From assembly GCA_965221205.1 (NCBI GenBank), contig OZ244870.1, forward strand, positions 2,666,001 to 2,730,000: a DNA stretch of 64,000 nt. Direction: 5' to 3'. A program made the translations under genes and the position numbers. This document shows positions 10,571 to 20,604 of the stretch, one piece after another. Numbering within the stretch: the stretch's first letter is position 1; each line of letters opens with the position of its first letter. The notes beneath the pieces are model-generated. The model saw only the letters and a list, made by a program, of their open reading frames with translations, was not told the DNA's origin and searched no databases. The stretch comes from CBDFMG01 sp965221205 [NCBI: bacterium] (GTDB lineage: Bacteria; SM23-31).

Positions 10571-10648
10571 TGGTCGGAGCGGCGGGATTTGAACCCGCGA
10601 CCCCCAGACCCCCAGTCTGGTGCGCTAACCGGGCTGCGCCACGCTCCG
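10571..10648 (-). tRNA. tRNA-Pro (GGG)
   Basis: Complete cloverleaf on the minus strand, 78 bases including an encoded CCA (10571-10573). Acceptor arms CGGAGCG/CGCTCCG pair over 7 bp; the anticodon stem CCAGA/TCTGG encloses the loop CTGGGGG, giving anticodon GGG. The T-arm contains GGTTCAAATCC. The D-loop is one base longer than usual. It lies 9 bases from the MerR gene. Confidence 0.97.
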
Positions 10649-10657
10649 ATCAATTTC

Positions 10658-11026
10658 TCAATTCACATTTTCATCAAGAATCTTAAGAATTTCCTCTAAT
10701 TCACTTTGAATGCCGTCAAGCAGCTCAATATTTAGGTTTTTTTGCGGCTCGGATTTGGGTGATGCCGATCTTTGAGCATCATGCAACTCATGGAGATGGT
10801 TTCTTGCACCTTCAATCGTGTATTTTTTATCATAGAGCAGAGCTTTTATCTGATTTATCAGACGGATATCTTTATCCTTATAGATTCTGTTTCCTGCACG
10901 ATTTTTTGAAGGTCGAAGTTCTAAAAACTCCGTTTCCCAATAGCGGAGAACATATTGTTTAAGCCCCGTTATCTCAGCTACTTCACTAATAGAGTAATAA
11001 AGTTTTTTGATCGGTTGTGCACTCAT
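10658..11026 (-). CDS. MerR-family transcriptional regulator
   Basis: Regulator of 122 residues with an N-terminal winged-helix MerR DNA-binding domain (YSISEVAEITGLKQYVLRYW, residues about 10-30, then the wing near RAGNRIYKDKD). A helical dimerisation stretch and an acidic C-terminus (IQSELEEILKIL) follow. There is no cysteine-based effector pocket, so it resembles the short MerR/HTH proteins found near translation genes rather than metal sensors. It ends just before tRNA-Pro and starts 22 bases after the alanine dehydrogenase stop, on the same strand. Target unknown. Confidence 0.88.
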   Translation of the reverse strand: MSAQPIKKLYYSISEVAEITGLKQYVLRYWETEFLELRPSKNRAGNRIYKDKDIRLINQIKALLYDKKYTIEGARNHLHELHDAQRSASPKSEPQKNLNIELLDGIQSELEEILKILDENVN

Positions 11027-11048
11027 CTGATTACTCCGCTTTGTGGAT

Positions 11049-12161
11049 TTAGATTAATTTTTCAAGGGGAGTATATGGTAATTCAAATGCTTCCGCTACT
11101 TTGTCGTATGTAATAGAACCTTTATAAGTATTCACTCCATGCCAGAGTCCTTTATGCACCTTGATTGCATTTTCGACTCCTTTGTTGGCAAGTTCTAAAA
11201 CAAATGGAAATGTGGAATTGTTTAATGCAATTGTTGAAGTAAAAGGAACGGCTCCGGGCATATTTGCAACGCAATAATGGACAACACCATCAATGGTGTA
11301 CGTTGGATCATCATGCGTAGTCGGCTTTGCTGTTTCGATACAGCCTCCCTGATCTACTGCAACATCAACGATAACAGAGCCTTTTTTCATAAGTCCAAGC
11401 ATGTCACGTGTAATTAATTTCGGCGCTTTTGCTCCGGGAATTAATACTCCTCCAACCACAAGGTCGGCAAGGGATAAATATTGCTTGATTGTATGAGGAT
11501 TTGACATAACGAGATTGATATTTTTTGGCATGACATCATCAAGATACCGCAATCTTTCCAGATTTATATCAAGCATATAAACATCGGCTCCCATACCTGC
11601 AGCAATAAAAGCGGCATTCGTTCCAACAACACCGGCACCGAGAATTAAGACTGTTGCAGGAGAAACACCTGGGACACCACCCAAAAGAACTCCTCTGCCC
11701 CCATTCATTTTTTCCAGAAATGTCGCTCCGACTTGAATTGACATCCGCCCGGCAACTTCACTCATAGGAACAAGCAGTGGTAATGACCCATTTTCATCTT
11801 GAACCGTTTCATACGCAATTGTAATCGCATTCGAGCCTATCATTGCTGTAGTCAGCGGTTTACTGGCTGCATAATGAAAATAGGTAAATACAGTATGTTT
11901 TTCAGTAATCAAAGAATACTCTGATTCAAGAGGTTCTTTTACTTTTAATATAAGGTTGGCTGCTTCATATACTTCTTCAGCAGTTTTAAGAATTGTCGCC
12001 CCTTCAACAGCATAGTGTTTATCTGCAAACCCACTTCCGATTCCGGCATTACTCTGGACATATATTTCGTGATTATGCTCTTTGAGAATATGTGCCCCAA
12101 CAGGAAGAAGCGCAACGCGGTATTCATGTTTTTTAATTTCTTTCAGCACTCCAATTTTCAT
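11049..12161 (-). CDS. ald: Alanine dehydrogenase
   Basis: NAD-dependent L-alanine dehydrogenase (alanine to pyruvate and ammonia), about 370 residues, the usual length. Conserved features are the N-terminal MKIGVLKEIKKHEYRVALLP block, the active-site histidine region FTYFHYAASKP, the Rossmann motif ILGAGVVGTNAA, and the VDQGGCIET and NMPGAVPFTST blocks. The ATG at 12161 was chosen because it begins the family-conserved sequence and has GGAG upstream; an upstream in-frame ATG at 12188 would add nine unconserved residues. It lies downstream of the broken M16 protease gene. Confidence 0.95.
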   Translation of the reverse strand: MKIGVLKEIKKHEYRVALLPVGAHILKEHNHEIYVQSNAGIGSGFADKHYAVEGATILKTAEEVYEAANLILKVKEPLESEYSLITEKHTVFTYFHYAASKPLTTAMIGSNAITIAYETVQDENGSLPLLVPMSEVAGRMSIQVGATFLEKMNGGRGVLLGGVPGVSPATVLILGAGVVGTNAAFIAAGMGADVYMLDINLERLRYLDDVMPKNINLVMSNPHTIKQYLSLADLVVGGVLIPGAKAPKLITRDMLGLMKKGSVIVDVAVDQGGCIETAKPTTHDDPTYTIDGVVHYCVANMPGAVPFTSTIALNNSTFPFVLELANKGVENAIKVHKGLWHGVNTYKGSITYDKVAEAFELPYTPLEKLI

Positions 12162-12285
12162 AACATCTTTACTTCTCCGAAAAATCAATTCGGCAGGATC
12201 GTCATCAATCGGAATTCACTACCGCAGTATATAATATCAAAAAGATTTTAGCAAATGGTTTTTAAGATATTTTAGGGGAAATAGG

Positions 12286-13434
12286 CTATTTAGTGACAAT
12301 CATTATTGTTGTTGTATTTTCATCAAGTATTTCTTGAGCAACGGACACAAGGTCCTGTGGGGTCACTTTATTAATTCCGTCCAACACTTGATCGAGGTTG
12401 AAATACTGCTGTAGATATAATTCCATTTTTGCAAGTCTATTCATACGGCTATGAGTACTTTCAAGACCGAGCATTAAATTTCCCTTAAGCTGTGACTTGA
12501 GTTTTTCAGTTCTTCTTCAGATAAGGTCTCATCTTTTGCTCGGTTAAACTCGACATCAATTAAAGTTCTTGTTTGCATAATGTTTGCTTTATCAACACCT
12601 AAATAGACGCCAAACACATCTGTATCAGAAAGAAAATCTGCAAAGGTGTAAATTGGAATACACAACGCCATATTTCTCCCTGATATTTTGAAACAAACGG
12701 GAGCTCATTCCGCCACCCAGAAGAGCGTGGAGAATGAGCAGGGAGTATTTCCGATCATCACTATACGGTAATGCCCGATTACCAATGCAAACATGTGCCT
12801 TTGATATATTACGGGAATAAATCTTTTCTGTTGGACCCGGTTCAATATGTCCGTTGTTATTCCTTGCAACTCTATTACCATGAGGAATATTGGCATATTT
12901 GTTCACAAAACTACATAACGAGTCATGATCAACATTACCAGCAGCAGTGGCCACAAGACTTTCTGTTGTATAGTGTGCAGTACGAAATCCAACAATAGCA
13001 TCTTTGTTCAAGGAATTAATGTTCTATTTTGTACCAAGTACAGAAAAGGATAGCGGATGATCTCGAAATAAGTTCTTATGAAAATAGTCATGAATCAACT
13101 CATCAGGAGTATCATCCAAACTACTTATTTCTTCCAGGACCACCTTCTTTTCCTTCTTTATATCTCCTTCATCAATGAGATGTAAATGCGTTTAATGTCC
13201 ACCGACCGATTCAAGAGATTCGGCAATTTCAGTAGTATTTCTATTACTCGTACCTTTGAAATTCATGTGTTCAAGAAAGTGACTGATCCCATTATTCTCA
13301 CTGCACTCGTCGCGGGAACCGTTATTTAGCCAAGCTCCAATCGAAACAGAACGGACATGAGGCATAAATTCGGTAACCACCCGAACCACCCGTATTCCAC
13401 TGGGAAATACTGTTTTATTAACAACAGAATTCAT
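12286..13434 (-). pseudogene. M16 zinc protease, frameshifted and internally deleted
   Basis: Remains of an M16 (pitrilysin/processing peptidase-like) metalloprotease. The first 80 codons are intact, with the zinc motif HFLEH in its usual context. One base is then lost after GGH at about 13192; the correct frame (LNAFTSH) can be read for a few codons, and about 30 codons are missing before the KKVVLEEI block that carries the third ligand region. A stop near 13025 and frame changes near 12660 and 12475 break the C-terminal lobe. The start ATG overlaps the pnp stop by one base, so it was once a coupled pnp-M16 pair. Confidence 0.9.
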
Positions 13435-15563
13435 TAATTATCCGATTTTGAATGAGATTTATTTTGTTCTGAGGAGCGGTTATCGGAATTTTTCAGAAGC
13501 ACTTTTCTGGATAAATCTACCTTACCGGACGGATCGACTTTCAGAACCTTGACTTGTAATTCTTGACCAAGCTTCAATACATCTTCGACTCTATTAATTC
13601 GATGGTTCTCAATTTCGGAAATATGGAGCAACCCATCTTTACCGGGAAGTATTTCTACAAACGCACCAAAATTGGTAATGCGCTTAACTGTTCCGTCGTA
13701 TATTTTGCCAACTTCCGGAACAGCAACCAGCTCATCTATAGTCCGTTTTGCTTCATTCCCATTCTTTTCATCTACTGCAGAGATGAAAATAGTACCATCG
13801 TCCTCTATGCTGATTGTTGATTCTGTTTTTTCCTGAATTTCTCGAATAATCTTCCCACCTGGTCCAATTATCATACCGATATCCGCAGGATCGATCTTAA
13901 AGATTATGATTTTCGGTGCATAAGGAGATATATTCGGCTTCGGCTTATCAAGAGTCTTATTCATAATAGCAAGAATAGTGTTCAGACCTTCCCGTGCTTG
14001 TTCGATCGCATTTTTCATTATCTCAATTGAGATTCTTTTGACCTTGATATCCATTTGAATTGCCGTTACACCTTCAGCAGTACCAGCTACTTTAAAATCC
14101 ATATCACCAAGATGATCTTCATCTCCAAGAATGTCGGAAAGTATAATGACCTCATTTTCATCCTTAATTAAACCCATTGCGATTCCGGCAATCTGTTTTT
14201 TAATCGGGACACCGGCATCCATAAGAGACAATGAACCTGCACACACTGTTGCCATTGACGACGAACCGTTTGATTCAAGAATATCGGAAACTATTCTTAC
14301 TGTATAAGGAAATTCTTCCTCTTCAGGAATAATACTCTGTATAGCTTTCTCGGCAAGACGACCGTGACCTATTTCGCGCCTACCCGGGCCTCTGGGAAAG
14401 CTGATTTCTCCAACACAAAATGAAGGAAAGTTATAATGCAGCATAAAACTTTTCCAAGACGAACCATCAAGTCCTTCTATTTTCTGCTCATCAATTTTTG
14501 TCCCGAGCGTAGTCACGGCTATACTCTGTGTCTCGCCTCTGGTAAACAGAGCTGATCCATGTGTTCGAGGTAATACTGCTATTTCACACATTATATCCCG
14601 GACATCTGTCTTACTTCGCCCATCAAGCCTGACACTGTCTTTAATGATAAGATCCCTGATAGTGTTTTTTTCAATCTCACTAAAGTATTTTTTAATTTTC
14701 TTCTCTGATTCGGGATATTCCTCTTCCAACGTTTTCAATGTAGTGTCAAACGCTTCTCGCATTTTATCATGCCGTGGCAGCTTTTCTTTTAATTTAATAG
14801 ATTCCTTGATAAGTGGCAGTCCTATATCCCAAACTTTCTTTTGCAGTTCTTCATCAATTTCCGGAAGCGTGATTTCCTGCTTAATCACACCAATCTCTTG
14901 TGCTATTTCATCTATGATTGGAGTGATTTTTTTGCAGTTTTCATGAGAAAACTCCAACGCTTCTACAAGTTCCTGCTCGGATATTTCCTTTGCTTCTCCT
15001 TCAACCATAATTAATGATTCAGCAGAAGAAGCAACCACTATATCGAGGGCGCTGTCATGAAGCTGTTCGAATGTTGGATTGACTATTAATTCGCCATCAA
15101 TTTTTCCAATTCGCACTGCAGCAATCGTTGCATCGAACGGCACATCCGAAATGGTAATCGCCGCTGAAGCACCAATTATACCTAATATATCCGAGTCATT
15201 TTCTTGATCAGATGACAAAACATTAATAGTAACCATTGTCTCGTAGGGGAATTCCTTATAACAAAGCGATCTAATTGGTCTATCAATCAGACGTGCACTC
15301 AATGTTTCCTTATCAGTTGGGCGTCCTTCACGCTTGAAAAAACCTCCGGGTATTTTTCCTGCGGCATAAGCTTTTTCTCTGTAATCAACGGTCAACGGAA
15401 CGAATCCTCTGTCCTCAATTTGATTATTTGATCGCGTAACCGCAACCAGCGCTACCGTTTCGCCATATTGAATCCATATAGATCCACTGGCCTGCCGTGC
15501 AACTCTCCCTGTTTCCAGTGAAAGTGTCCGTCCCCCGATTTCAATTTCCTTACGTACGATCAT
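13434..15563 (-). CDS. pnp: Polyribonucleotide nucleotidyltransferase (PNPase)
   Basis: 3'-5' phosphorolytic exoribonuclease of RNA decay, 709 residues. Two RNase PH domains (residues about 10-220 and 310-540) are joined by a helical linker; the second has FPRGPGRREIGHGRLAEKA and the GDEDHLGDMDFKVAGT motif. A KH domain follows (IIGPGGKIIREIQ, about 570), then an S1 domain (GKIYDGTVKRITNFGAFVEI, about 630-690), then a serine/lysine-rich tail. ATG with GAGGAT upstream. The 3' end overlaps the broken M16 gene by one base. Confidence 0.98.
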   Translation of the reverse strand: MIVRKEIEIGGRTLSLETGRVARQASGSIWIQYGETVALVAVTRSNNQIEDRGFVPLTVDYREKAYAAGKIPGGFFKREGRPTDKETLSARLIDRPIRSLCYKEFPYETMVTINVLSSDQENDSDILGIIGASAAITISDVPFDATIAAVRIGKIDGELIVNPTFEQLHDSALDIVVASSAESLIMVEGEAKEISEQELVEALEFSHENCKKITPIIDEIAQEIGVIKQEITLPEIDEELQKKVWDIGLPLIKESIKLKEKLPRHDKMREAFDTTLKTLEEEYPESEKKIKKYFSEIEKNTIRDLIIKDSVRLDGRSKTDVRDIMCEIAVLPRTHGSALFTRGETQSIAVTTLGTKIDEQKIEGLDGSSWKSFMLHYNFPSFCVGEISFPRGPGRREIGHGRLAEKAIQSIIPEEEEFPYTVRIVSDILESNGSSSMATVCAGSLSLMDAGVPIKKQIAGIAMGLIKDENEVIILSDILGDEDHLGDMDFKVAGTAEGVTAIQMDIKVKRISIEIMKNAIEQAREGLNTILAIMNKTLDKPKPNISPYAPKIIIFKIDPADIGMIIGPGGKIIREIQEKTESTISIEDDGTIFISAVDEKNGNEAKRTIDELVAVPEVGKIYDGTVKRITNFGAFVEILPGKDGLLHISEIENHRINRVEDVLKLGQELQVKVLKVDPSGKVDLSRKVLLKNSDNRSSEQNKSHSKSDN

Positions 15564-15575
15564 TAAAGTTATCCT

Positions 15576-16922
15576 CTATTCTTTCTGAGGTTCTAAAAGA
15601 TTATTAACAGGAACAAAGAGCTGAGGGTATAAATCTGTTTTTAATAGAAACATTTGCTCTTTTGTAACATTATAAAAGTATCTTTTATCGTTGTCCTCTT
15701 TACCAATTTGAATATGTTCAATTTCCTCGCCATTGCTGAACATTACATAATCGGCAACAGGAAGAGAAAGACCATATCTTGATTTATTTGTAGCCGGATT
15801 GTCGATAAATCCAATTGCTTTATTAACATAAAACTCATTTAAAATATTTTCAAACCGTATTTTATTCGCTCTGCCCCGATCAGGATCAGTCATATACCAA
15901 TTTTCTGTTGATTTCTCTTTAGTAAATATAAACGTAGAATCCTTTTTCGTAATATGTACCTCATCTACAAAACTCGTACTATAATCAACAATATCTTTAT
16001 CTCTTAGATCAAATAGCCGAGGAGTCAAGTAATGTACCGTACTTGAATCAAGTTCTATGACCGGATTTTTCAGGTCAGTTGTCACATAATAGTTTCCATC
16101 AATCGGATTGCCAAAATAGAGATACCGTGATGAATCACCTAAGGACATCTCCAGCCATGAATTCGGTTTGTCAAGACCATATTTACCCAAAGATTGAGGT
16201 GAATCCTCGGTAAAATCTTTGATTTTTTGAAGACTAATTCTGTTAAATGTCTCAGTAACACGGGTATCATCAACATCATAATCGATCGGTTCTACAATAT
16301 TCCAATCGTTTTTCTCGTCTTTTTGGAGGACTATTCTTTCATTTTTTCTTTGATAAACTATCTCAATGACATCGTCTCTATCAATGTCGACGATATCTCT
16401 GTCACGAAAATAAAGAATTTCTTCATTAAGTCTGTTTCTCAGCGACTGGAGAGTAAGATAGACATCATCATCGCCAGAAATACGGGCATATGCTTTTTCA
16501 CTAATAGTATTTTCATTTCCGACAAGAATTGAGTATATACTGTCATTATTAAGCGTAATTGTTAGCTGAGAAGCAGCAGCATCAAGATTGTATTTTGCAT
16601 GATCATCCCGAATATCCGATATATGCGTTTCCTTGTCAGAACGTCTGAAACTGTCAAGCAGATTGCGTAGATTTGACACATCCGCTTTGTATTCCACAGG
16701 CTCAGTCATGAACCAGATGTCACCACGTTTTTCAAAAGACATAGTAGCATCAGGACGGTCAATATTCACTTTTACAACATCATCAACTTCAAACACAATA
16801 AAACGGTTTTTTTCTTCCTCGGCCAGCAGCCTCCCTTCTTCACCAAGAATTTCATAAAAGTAGACATATGCTCCTAATGCAAGGAAAGCCAGACCGATAA
16901 AATAGGTGCTCTTAAATTTCAT
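15576..16922 (-). CDS. DUF4340-type protein, partner of a Gld-like ABC exporter
   Basis: Protein of 448 residues with one N-terminal membrane anchor (YFIGLAFLALGAYVYFYEIL) and a large periplasmic part. The latter is built from repeated beta-rich units containing 'W.M..P....A' motifs (GDIWFMTEPVEYKADVSN, WNIVEPIDYDVDD, WYMTDPDRGRAN), typical of DUF4340. It lies just downstream of the GldG-like, permease and ATPase genes on the same strand, a common arrangement for this family, and probably works with that complex. Exact role unknown. Confidence 0.85.
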   Translation of the reverse strand: MKFKSTYFIGLAFLALGAYVYFYEILGEEGRLLAEEEKNRFIVFEVDDVVKVNIDRPDATMSFEKRGDIWFMTEPVEYKADVSNLRNLLDSFRRSDKETHISDIRDDHAKYNLDAAASQLTITLNNDSIYSILVGNENTISEKAYARISGDDDVYLTLQSLRNRLNEEILYFRDRDIVDIDRDDVIEIVYQRKNERIVLQKDEKNDWNIVEPIDYDVDDTRVTETFNRISLQKIKDFTEDSPQSLGKYGLDKPNSWLEMSLGDSSRYLYFGNPIDGNYYVTTDLKNPVIELDSSTVHYLTPRLFDLRDKDIVDYSTSFVDEVHITKKDSTFIFTKEKSTENWYMTDPDRGRANKIRFENILNEFYVNKAIGFIDNPATNKSRYGLSLPVADYVMFSNGEEIEHIQIGKEDNDKRYFYNVTKEQMFLLKTDLYPQLFVPVNNLLEPQKE

Positions 16923-16951
16923 CTTAAATATTAAAAATCAATGCTTCTTAT

Positions 16952-18517
16952 TTACAGTTTTCTTCGTCGAAAGTATACACTTAATCCTGCAATTAACACC
17001 AGTCCTGGAATGATAAATACGGTGAGCACCAGCGAAAATTTCGCTTGCTGAGCAGTCATGTTAATCCGCCTGTCTTCAGGATTTTTAGGAGGGATTGCAA
17101 CGAGATCCTCTTCCTCTGCCAACCAATTCACAGTATTGAGAAAAAGAATGCTGTTTGGTGTTTGTACATAGTTATTTGTTGCAAAATCTGAATCGCCAAA
17201 CACAACAAGCACTCCTCTGTCACCTGTCAAACCAGGCCCAGGCGCTGAGTCAAGCGATTTCGTCGCAACAGAAGCTATGGTGACTGGACCCTCTATGTCG
17301 ACACCATCATCAAACGATACTGCTATACCTTCATCTGGTTTTTCTGTGTTCCATTGAAAATTAGATTCTCCCCAACTTTGCGGTGTTGTCTGAGCCAGCC
17401 AATCGACTGTTATGCCCGCCGGGATATTTTCCGATTTTGGCGTTACAGAACGAACAAGTTCAAAAAAAGTATTCATGTTAAAATTAGCAGCAATCGGATG
17501 CGAAGTATTGTAATTTGTCACCAAAGGTACCGAAGCCGGATAGCCAAACATCTGTCCGACTCCAGAATAATCAACGATAAGATCACTCCCAACTGTAATA
17601 CCCCAATTATCAAAAAAATCTTCCATACCCGGATCAGGCGGAGGATCAAGCAAAAACAATACTTTTCCACCGTGGTTAATATAAGAATCGATGGAATCAA
17701 GCTCAGCACTAAACAAATTTGTCTTAGGTCCATTGACTATGAGAACCGAACAGTCAACAGGTACTGACTTCTCTCTTGCAAGATTGAGCCCTTCTACTTG
17801 ATAATTCAGTTCGACAATTTTTTCCTTCAAACTGCCAAATCCTTTTTTTTCAAGGCTTTCTATATCGTGTTCCCCGTGTCCCATCATAAAATAAATAACC
17901 TTACTTCCTTCACGAGTAACCTTAATAAGAGCATTTGTCAGTGTTTGTTCGCTTAAAATCTCAACCCTTTCGGATTTTCCATCGGATTCCAAAATTAACA
18001 TTCCATATGTCTGAATTCCATAATTGTTGGCAACTTCAGGACTTTTGTCAGGATCAAAAAATGCAAATTCGAGATTACTGCTGTAATATTGGTATTCGGA
18101 GATTAAATCCTCGACACTTGCTTTATCAGTGGAACGAAAGAAAGCTGTAACCTTGGTATTCTTTTCAAGATTCTGAAGCACCTTAATTGTCTGATCAGCA
18201 AGTGTGAACTGCTTGTTTTCTGTGAAATCGACTCTAAAACTATGCTTATTTGACACATAATTAAGCAACCCAATTATACTGACCATAAAAAGCGATACGA
18301 CAAGCGCATTTCCTATATTTTGAGTAGCTCTGCGCTGGAAGAAATTTTTAATTAATTCAAAATTTTTAACAGTATTAAAAAGAGTCAACGCCAAGCCAAC
18401 CATTAACACAATAATGGTAGCTGTACTAAAAAAACCATCTGTGTAATATTTAATTAAGCCAGATACCAGAAGAACTATGCCGGCAAATCCAGCAATTTTA
18501 AGGAATAATTTGTTCAT
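16952..18517 (-). CDS. GldG-like ABC transporter auxiliary protein
   Basis: Membrane protein of about 521 residues. Two or three N-terminal helices come first, then a large periplasmic domain of the kind associated with GldG (blocks KVIYFMMGHGEHDIES and GGKVLFLLDPPPDPGMEDF), then a C-terminal helix (LVLTVFIIPGLVLIAGLSVYF). The ATG at 18517 was chosen for its GGAGG ribosome site; a GTG at 18535 is a weaker upstream option. It overlaps or abuts the permease gene stop, so the two are coupled. In gliding Bacteroidetes GldA/F/G form an ABC complex; homologues in non-gliders have unknown cargo. Confidence 0.88.
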   Translation of the reverse strand: MNKLFLKIAGFAGIVLLVSGLIKYYTDGFFSTATIIVLMVGLALTLFNTVKNFELIKNFFQRRATQNIGNALVVSLFMVSIIGLLNYVSNKHSFRVDFTENKQFTLADQTIKVLQNLEKNTKVTAFFRSTDKASVEDLISEYQYYSSNLEFAFFDPDKSPEVANNYGIQTYGMLILESDGKSERVEILSEQTLTNALIKVTREGSKVIYFMMGHGEHDIESLEKKGFGSLKEKIVELNYQVEGLNLAREKSVPVDCSVLIVNGPKTNLFSAELDSIDSYINHGGKVLFLLDPPPDPGMEDFFDNWGITVGSDLIVDYSGVGQMFGYPASVPLVTNYNTSHPIAANFNMNTFFELVRSVTPKSENIPAGITVDWLAQTTPQSWGESNFQWNTEKPDEGIAVSFDDGVDIEGPVTIASVATKSLDSAPGPGLTGDRGVLVVFGDSDFATNNYVQTPNSILFLNTVNWLAEEEDLVAIPPKNPEDRRINMTAQQAKFSLVLTVFIIPGLVLIAGLSVYFRRRKL

Positions 18518-18522
18518 ACGAA

Positions 18523-19308
18523 TCAAGACCTCCACTTCATAGATTCGAGGGAACGGTATGTTAGAAAAAGACTTAAAGCTACAATACTCAAAAAATAAAA
18601 TATGTGTTTTGTATCAAAAACACCCTTGGTAAAGTCGTCAAAATGTACTGGTATAGCCACATAATTCAGAACTGCACTGACAATTGGTTGACCTATAAAC
18701 TGAGCAGGCCAATTGATAATCCACAAAAGAATAAATATACTGAAACTCACCGCAACTGCAATAAGTTGGTTTTCAGTGAATGAGGAAACCAATAATCCAA
18801 TCCCGACAAACACTGCGCCCATCAGCAGGAGTCCAACATACCCAGTTACAATCGGATAAATTTCGGGATTACCGTACCAGGAAAAAATTATGAAGTAAAT
18901 TGATGTTGGCAGCAGCATTATTACGTATAATGAAAAACCTGCCAGAAACTTTCCGATCACTAATTGCATCGTTGTAATAGGAGAAGTAACAAGCAGTTCA
19001 ATTGTCATCATCTTTTTTTCTTCCGATAGCAACCGCATTGTTATCATTGAAAGCATCAGTAGAATCAAAAAAGCAAAATTTCCAAAGAGCGGTCTGATTA
19101 CCATGGAATTGATATTGATTGGAGGAGGTGCCTGTTGATACATCTGTGCCTCCATTATCGTACGAACAGACACATCGAGAAAAAACGACAAAGATACATA
19201 AAAAAAGAATCCTGTAACAACAAGAAAACCAGCAATCATTCCATATGCAATTGGTGACACAAAATACGACCGAAATTCTTTTTGGAATAAAGCCCAGATT
19301 TTAATCAC
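18523..19308 (-). CDS. ABC-2-type permease (GldF-like)
   Basis: Integral membrane permease of 261 residues with six predicted helices. The start MIKIWALFQKEFRSYFVSP is typical of ABC-2 permeases: a cytoplasmic amphipathic helix followed by TM1. The ITMRLLSEEKKMMTIELL block is the classic coupling region of the GldF/NosY type. The start is GTG at 19308 with GAGGAG 5 bases upstream. It sits between its ATPase and the GldG-like subunit. The substrate is unknown. Confidence 0.92.
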   Translation of the reverse strand: MIKIWALFQKEFRSYFVSPIAYGMIAGFLVVTGFFFYVSLSFFLDVSVRTIMEAQMYQQAPPPININSMVIRPLFGNFAFLILLMLSMITMRLLSEEKKMMTIELLVTSPITTMQLVIGKFLAGFSLYVIMLLPTSIYFIIFSWYGNPEIYPIVTGYVGLLLMGAVFVGIGLLVSSFTENQLIAVAVSFSIFILLWIINWPAQFIGQPIVSAVLNYVAIPVHFDDFTKGVFDTKHIFYFLSIVALSLFLTYRSLESMKWRS

Positions 19309-19310
19309 AA

Positions 19311-20267
19311 TTACTCCTCTATATTAGCAAATGCATTTCCAGCGGTATATCGCATGAATATTTCTTCAAGTGTCATACTTAATGATCGAAGTTCGTACAA
19401 ATCCCATTTATTATCAACAATAGTGCGTGCAAGATCCTTCCTGACATCATGCTGCATATTACTTTCAACGACAAAGCTGTTGCACCCATTATGTTCCTTT
19501 AGAACGACCTCGACACCCATAACCCCCTTGACACTCCTCAAAGCTCTGTCAACATCATCTATTGGGCCCGCAACTTCAATTTGTAATTTCTCTTTACCCT
19601 TAATATTCTGTGTAAGGCTTTCTTCTGTGCCTTGCGCAACGATCCTGCCTTCGTTGATAATTACAATCCGTTCGCAAACCAATTTCACTTCAGGAAGAAT
19701 ATGAGTACTCAAAATAATTGTGTGATCACCTGCAAGTGCTTGAATTAATTCACGCACTTCTATGATTTGTTTCGGATCAAGACCGGATGTAGGTTCATCA
19801 AGAATCAATATCGGCGGATTGTGTACAAGTGCCTGTGCCAACCCAACACGCTGACGGTATCCCTTTGATAATTTGCCACATATTCTTTGACGAACATGAG
19901 TAATATTTACCCGCTCCATGGCTTGTTCTATACTCTTTTTGACTTCTCGTCCAGGCACTCCTTTAATTCGCGCCACGAACTCCAAATACGACTGAACCGT
20001 CATCTCAGGATATATCGGAGGATTTTCAGGTATGTACCCAATATTGCGACGCACCTCCAAAGACTGTTCAATAACGTCATAACCTGCAACCGTAACCGAC
20101 CCCTCATTGGGAAGCAGATAGCATGTTATAATCCGCATTGTCGTTGTTTTACCCGCAGCATTTGGTCCAAGAAATCCAAGTATTTCTCCCTTTTTCACTT
20201 CGAAAGAAACACTATGGAGAATTTGCTTGTTACTAAATCGTTTGGAGACGTTCTCGACACTAATCAT
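19311..20267 (-). CDS. ABC transporter ATPase (GldA-like)
   Basis: ATP-binding subunit of 318 residues. Walker A is GPNAAGKTT, the signature is LSKGYRQRVGLAQAL, and Walker B is LILDEPTSGLDP, followed by the STHILPEV switch histidine. The C-terminal 90 residues form the extension usual in GldA/NatA-like ATPases. The stop is 2 bases before the permease GTG. This gene begins the exporter operon, 20 bases after rpsO ends, so it may be co-transcribed with the ribosomal block. Confidence 0.95.
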   Translation of the reverse strand: MISVENVSKRFSNKQILHSVSFEVKKGEILGFLGPNAAGKTTTMRIITCYLLPNEGSVTVAGYDVIEQSLEVRRNIGYIPENPPIYPEMTVQSYLEFVARIKGVPGREVKKSIEQAMERVNITHVRQRICGKLSKGYRQRVGLAQALVHNPPILILDEPTSGLDPKQIIEVRELIQALAGDHTIILSTHILPEVKLVCERIVIINEGRIVAQGTEESLTQNIKGKEKLQIEVAGPIDDVDRALRSVKGVMGVEVVLKEHNGCNSFVVESNMQHDVRKDLARTIVDNKWDLYELRSLSMTLEEIFMRYTAGNAFANIEE

Positions 20268-20286
20268 TGTTGCATCAAACTCCTGA

Positions 20287-20553
20287 TTATCTGATTTTGA
20301 GCTCTGATTTTATGGTACGAAAACGTTCAATATCTTTTTTCATCAGATAATTTAACAGCCGTTTTCTCTTACCGACCATTTGCAACAAACCTCTTCTGGA
20401 GTGATTGTCTTTAGGATGGGTTTTAAAGTGTTGAATTAAATGGTCAATCCTATGGGATAAAATTGCAACCTGTACTTCGGTAGAACCGGAATTATTCTCC
20501 GATTTGCCAAAATTCTTTATAATTTTCGGCATCTGTTCTTTCATGTATTCCAT
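20287..20553 (-). CDS. rpsO: Ribosomal protein uS15
   Basis: Small-subunit ribosomal protein S15, 88 residues, full length. The STEVQVAILSHRIDHLIQHFKTHPKDNHSRRGLL core binds 16S rRNA. ATG at 20553 with AGAGGT upstream. It is placed after ribF and before the ABC exporter; rpsO upstream of pnp is a common order, here separated by the four-gene exporter block. Confidence 0.98.
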   Translation of the reverse strand: MEYMKEQMPKIIKNFGKSENNSGSTEVQVAILSHRIDHLIQHFKTHPKDNHSRRGLLQMVGKRKRLLNYLMKKDIERFRTIKSELKIR

Positions 20554-20604
20554 ATATTTACCTCTACACTAAACCTTGAATAGTTAAATATTTTATAGCA
20601 ATTA

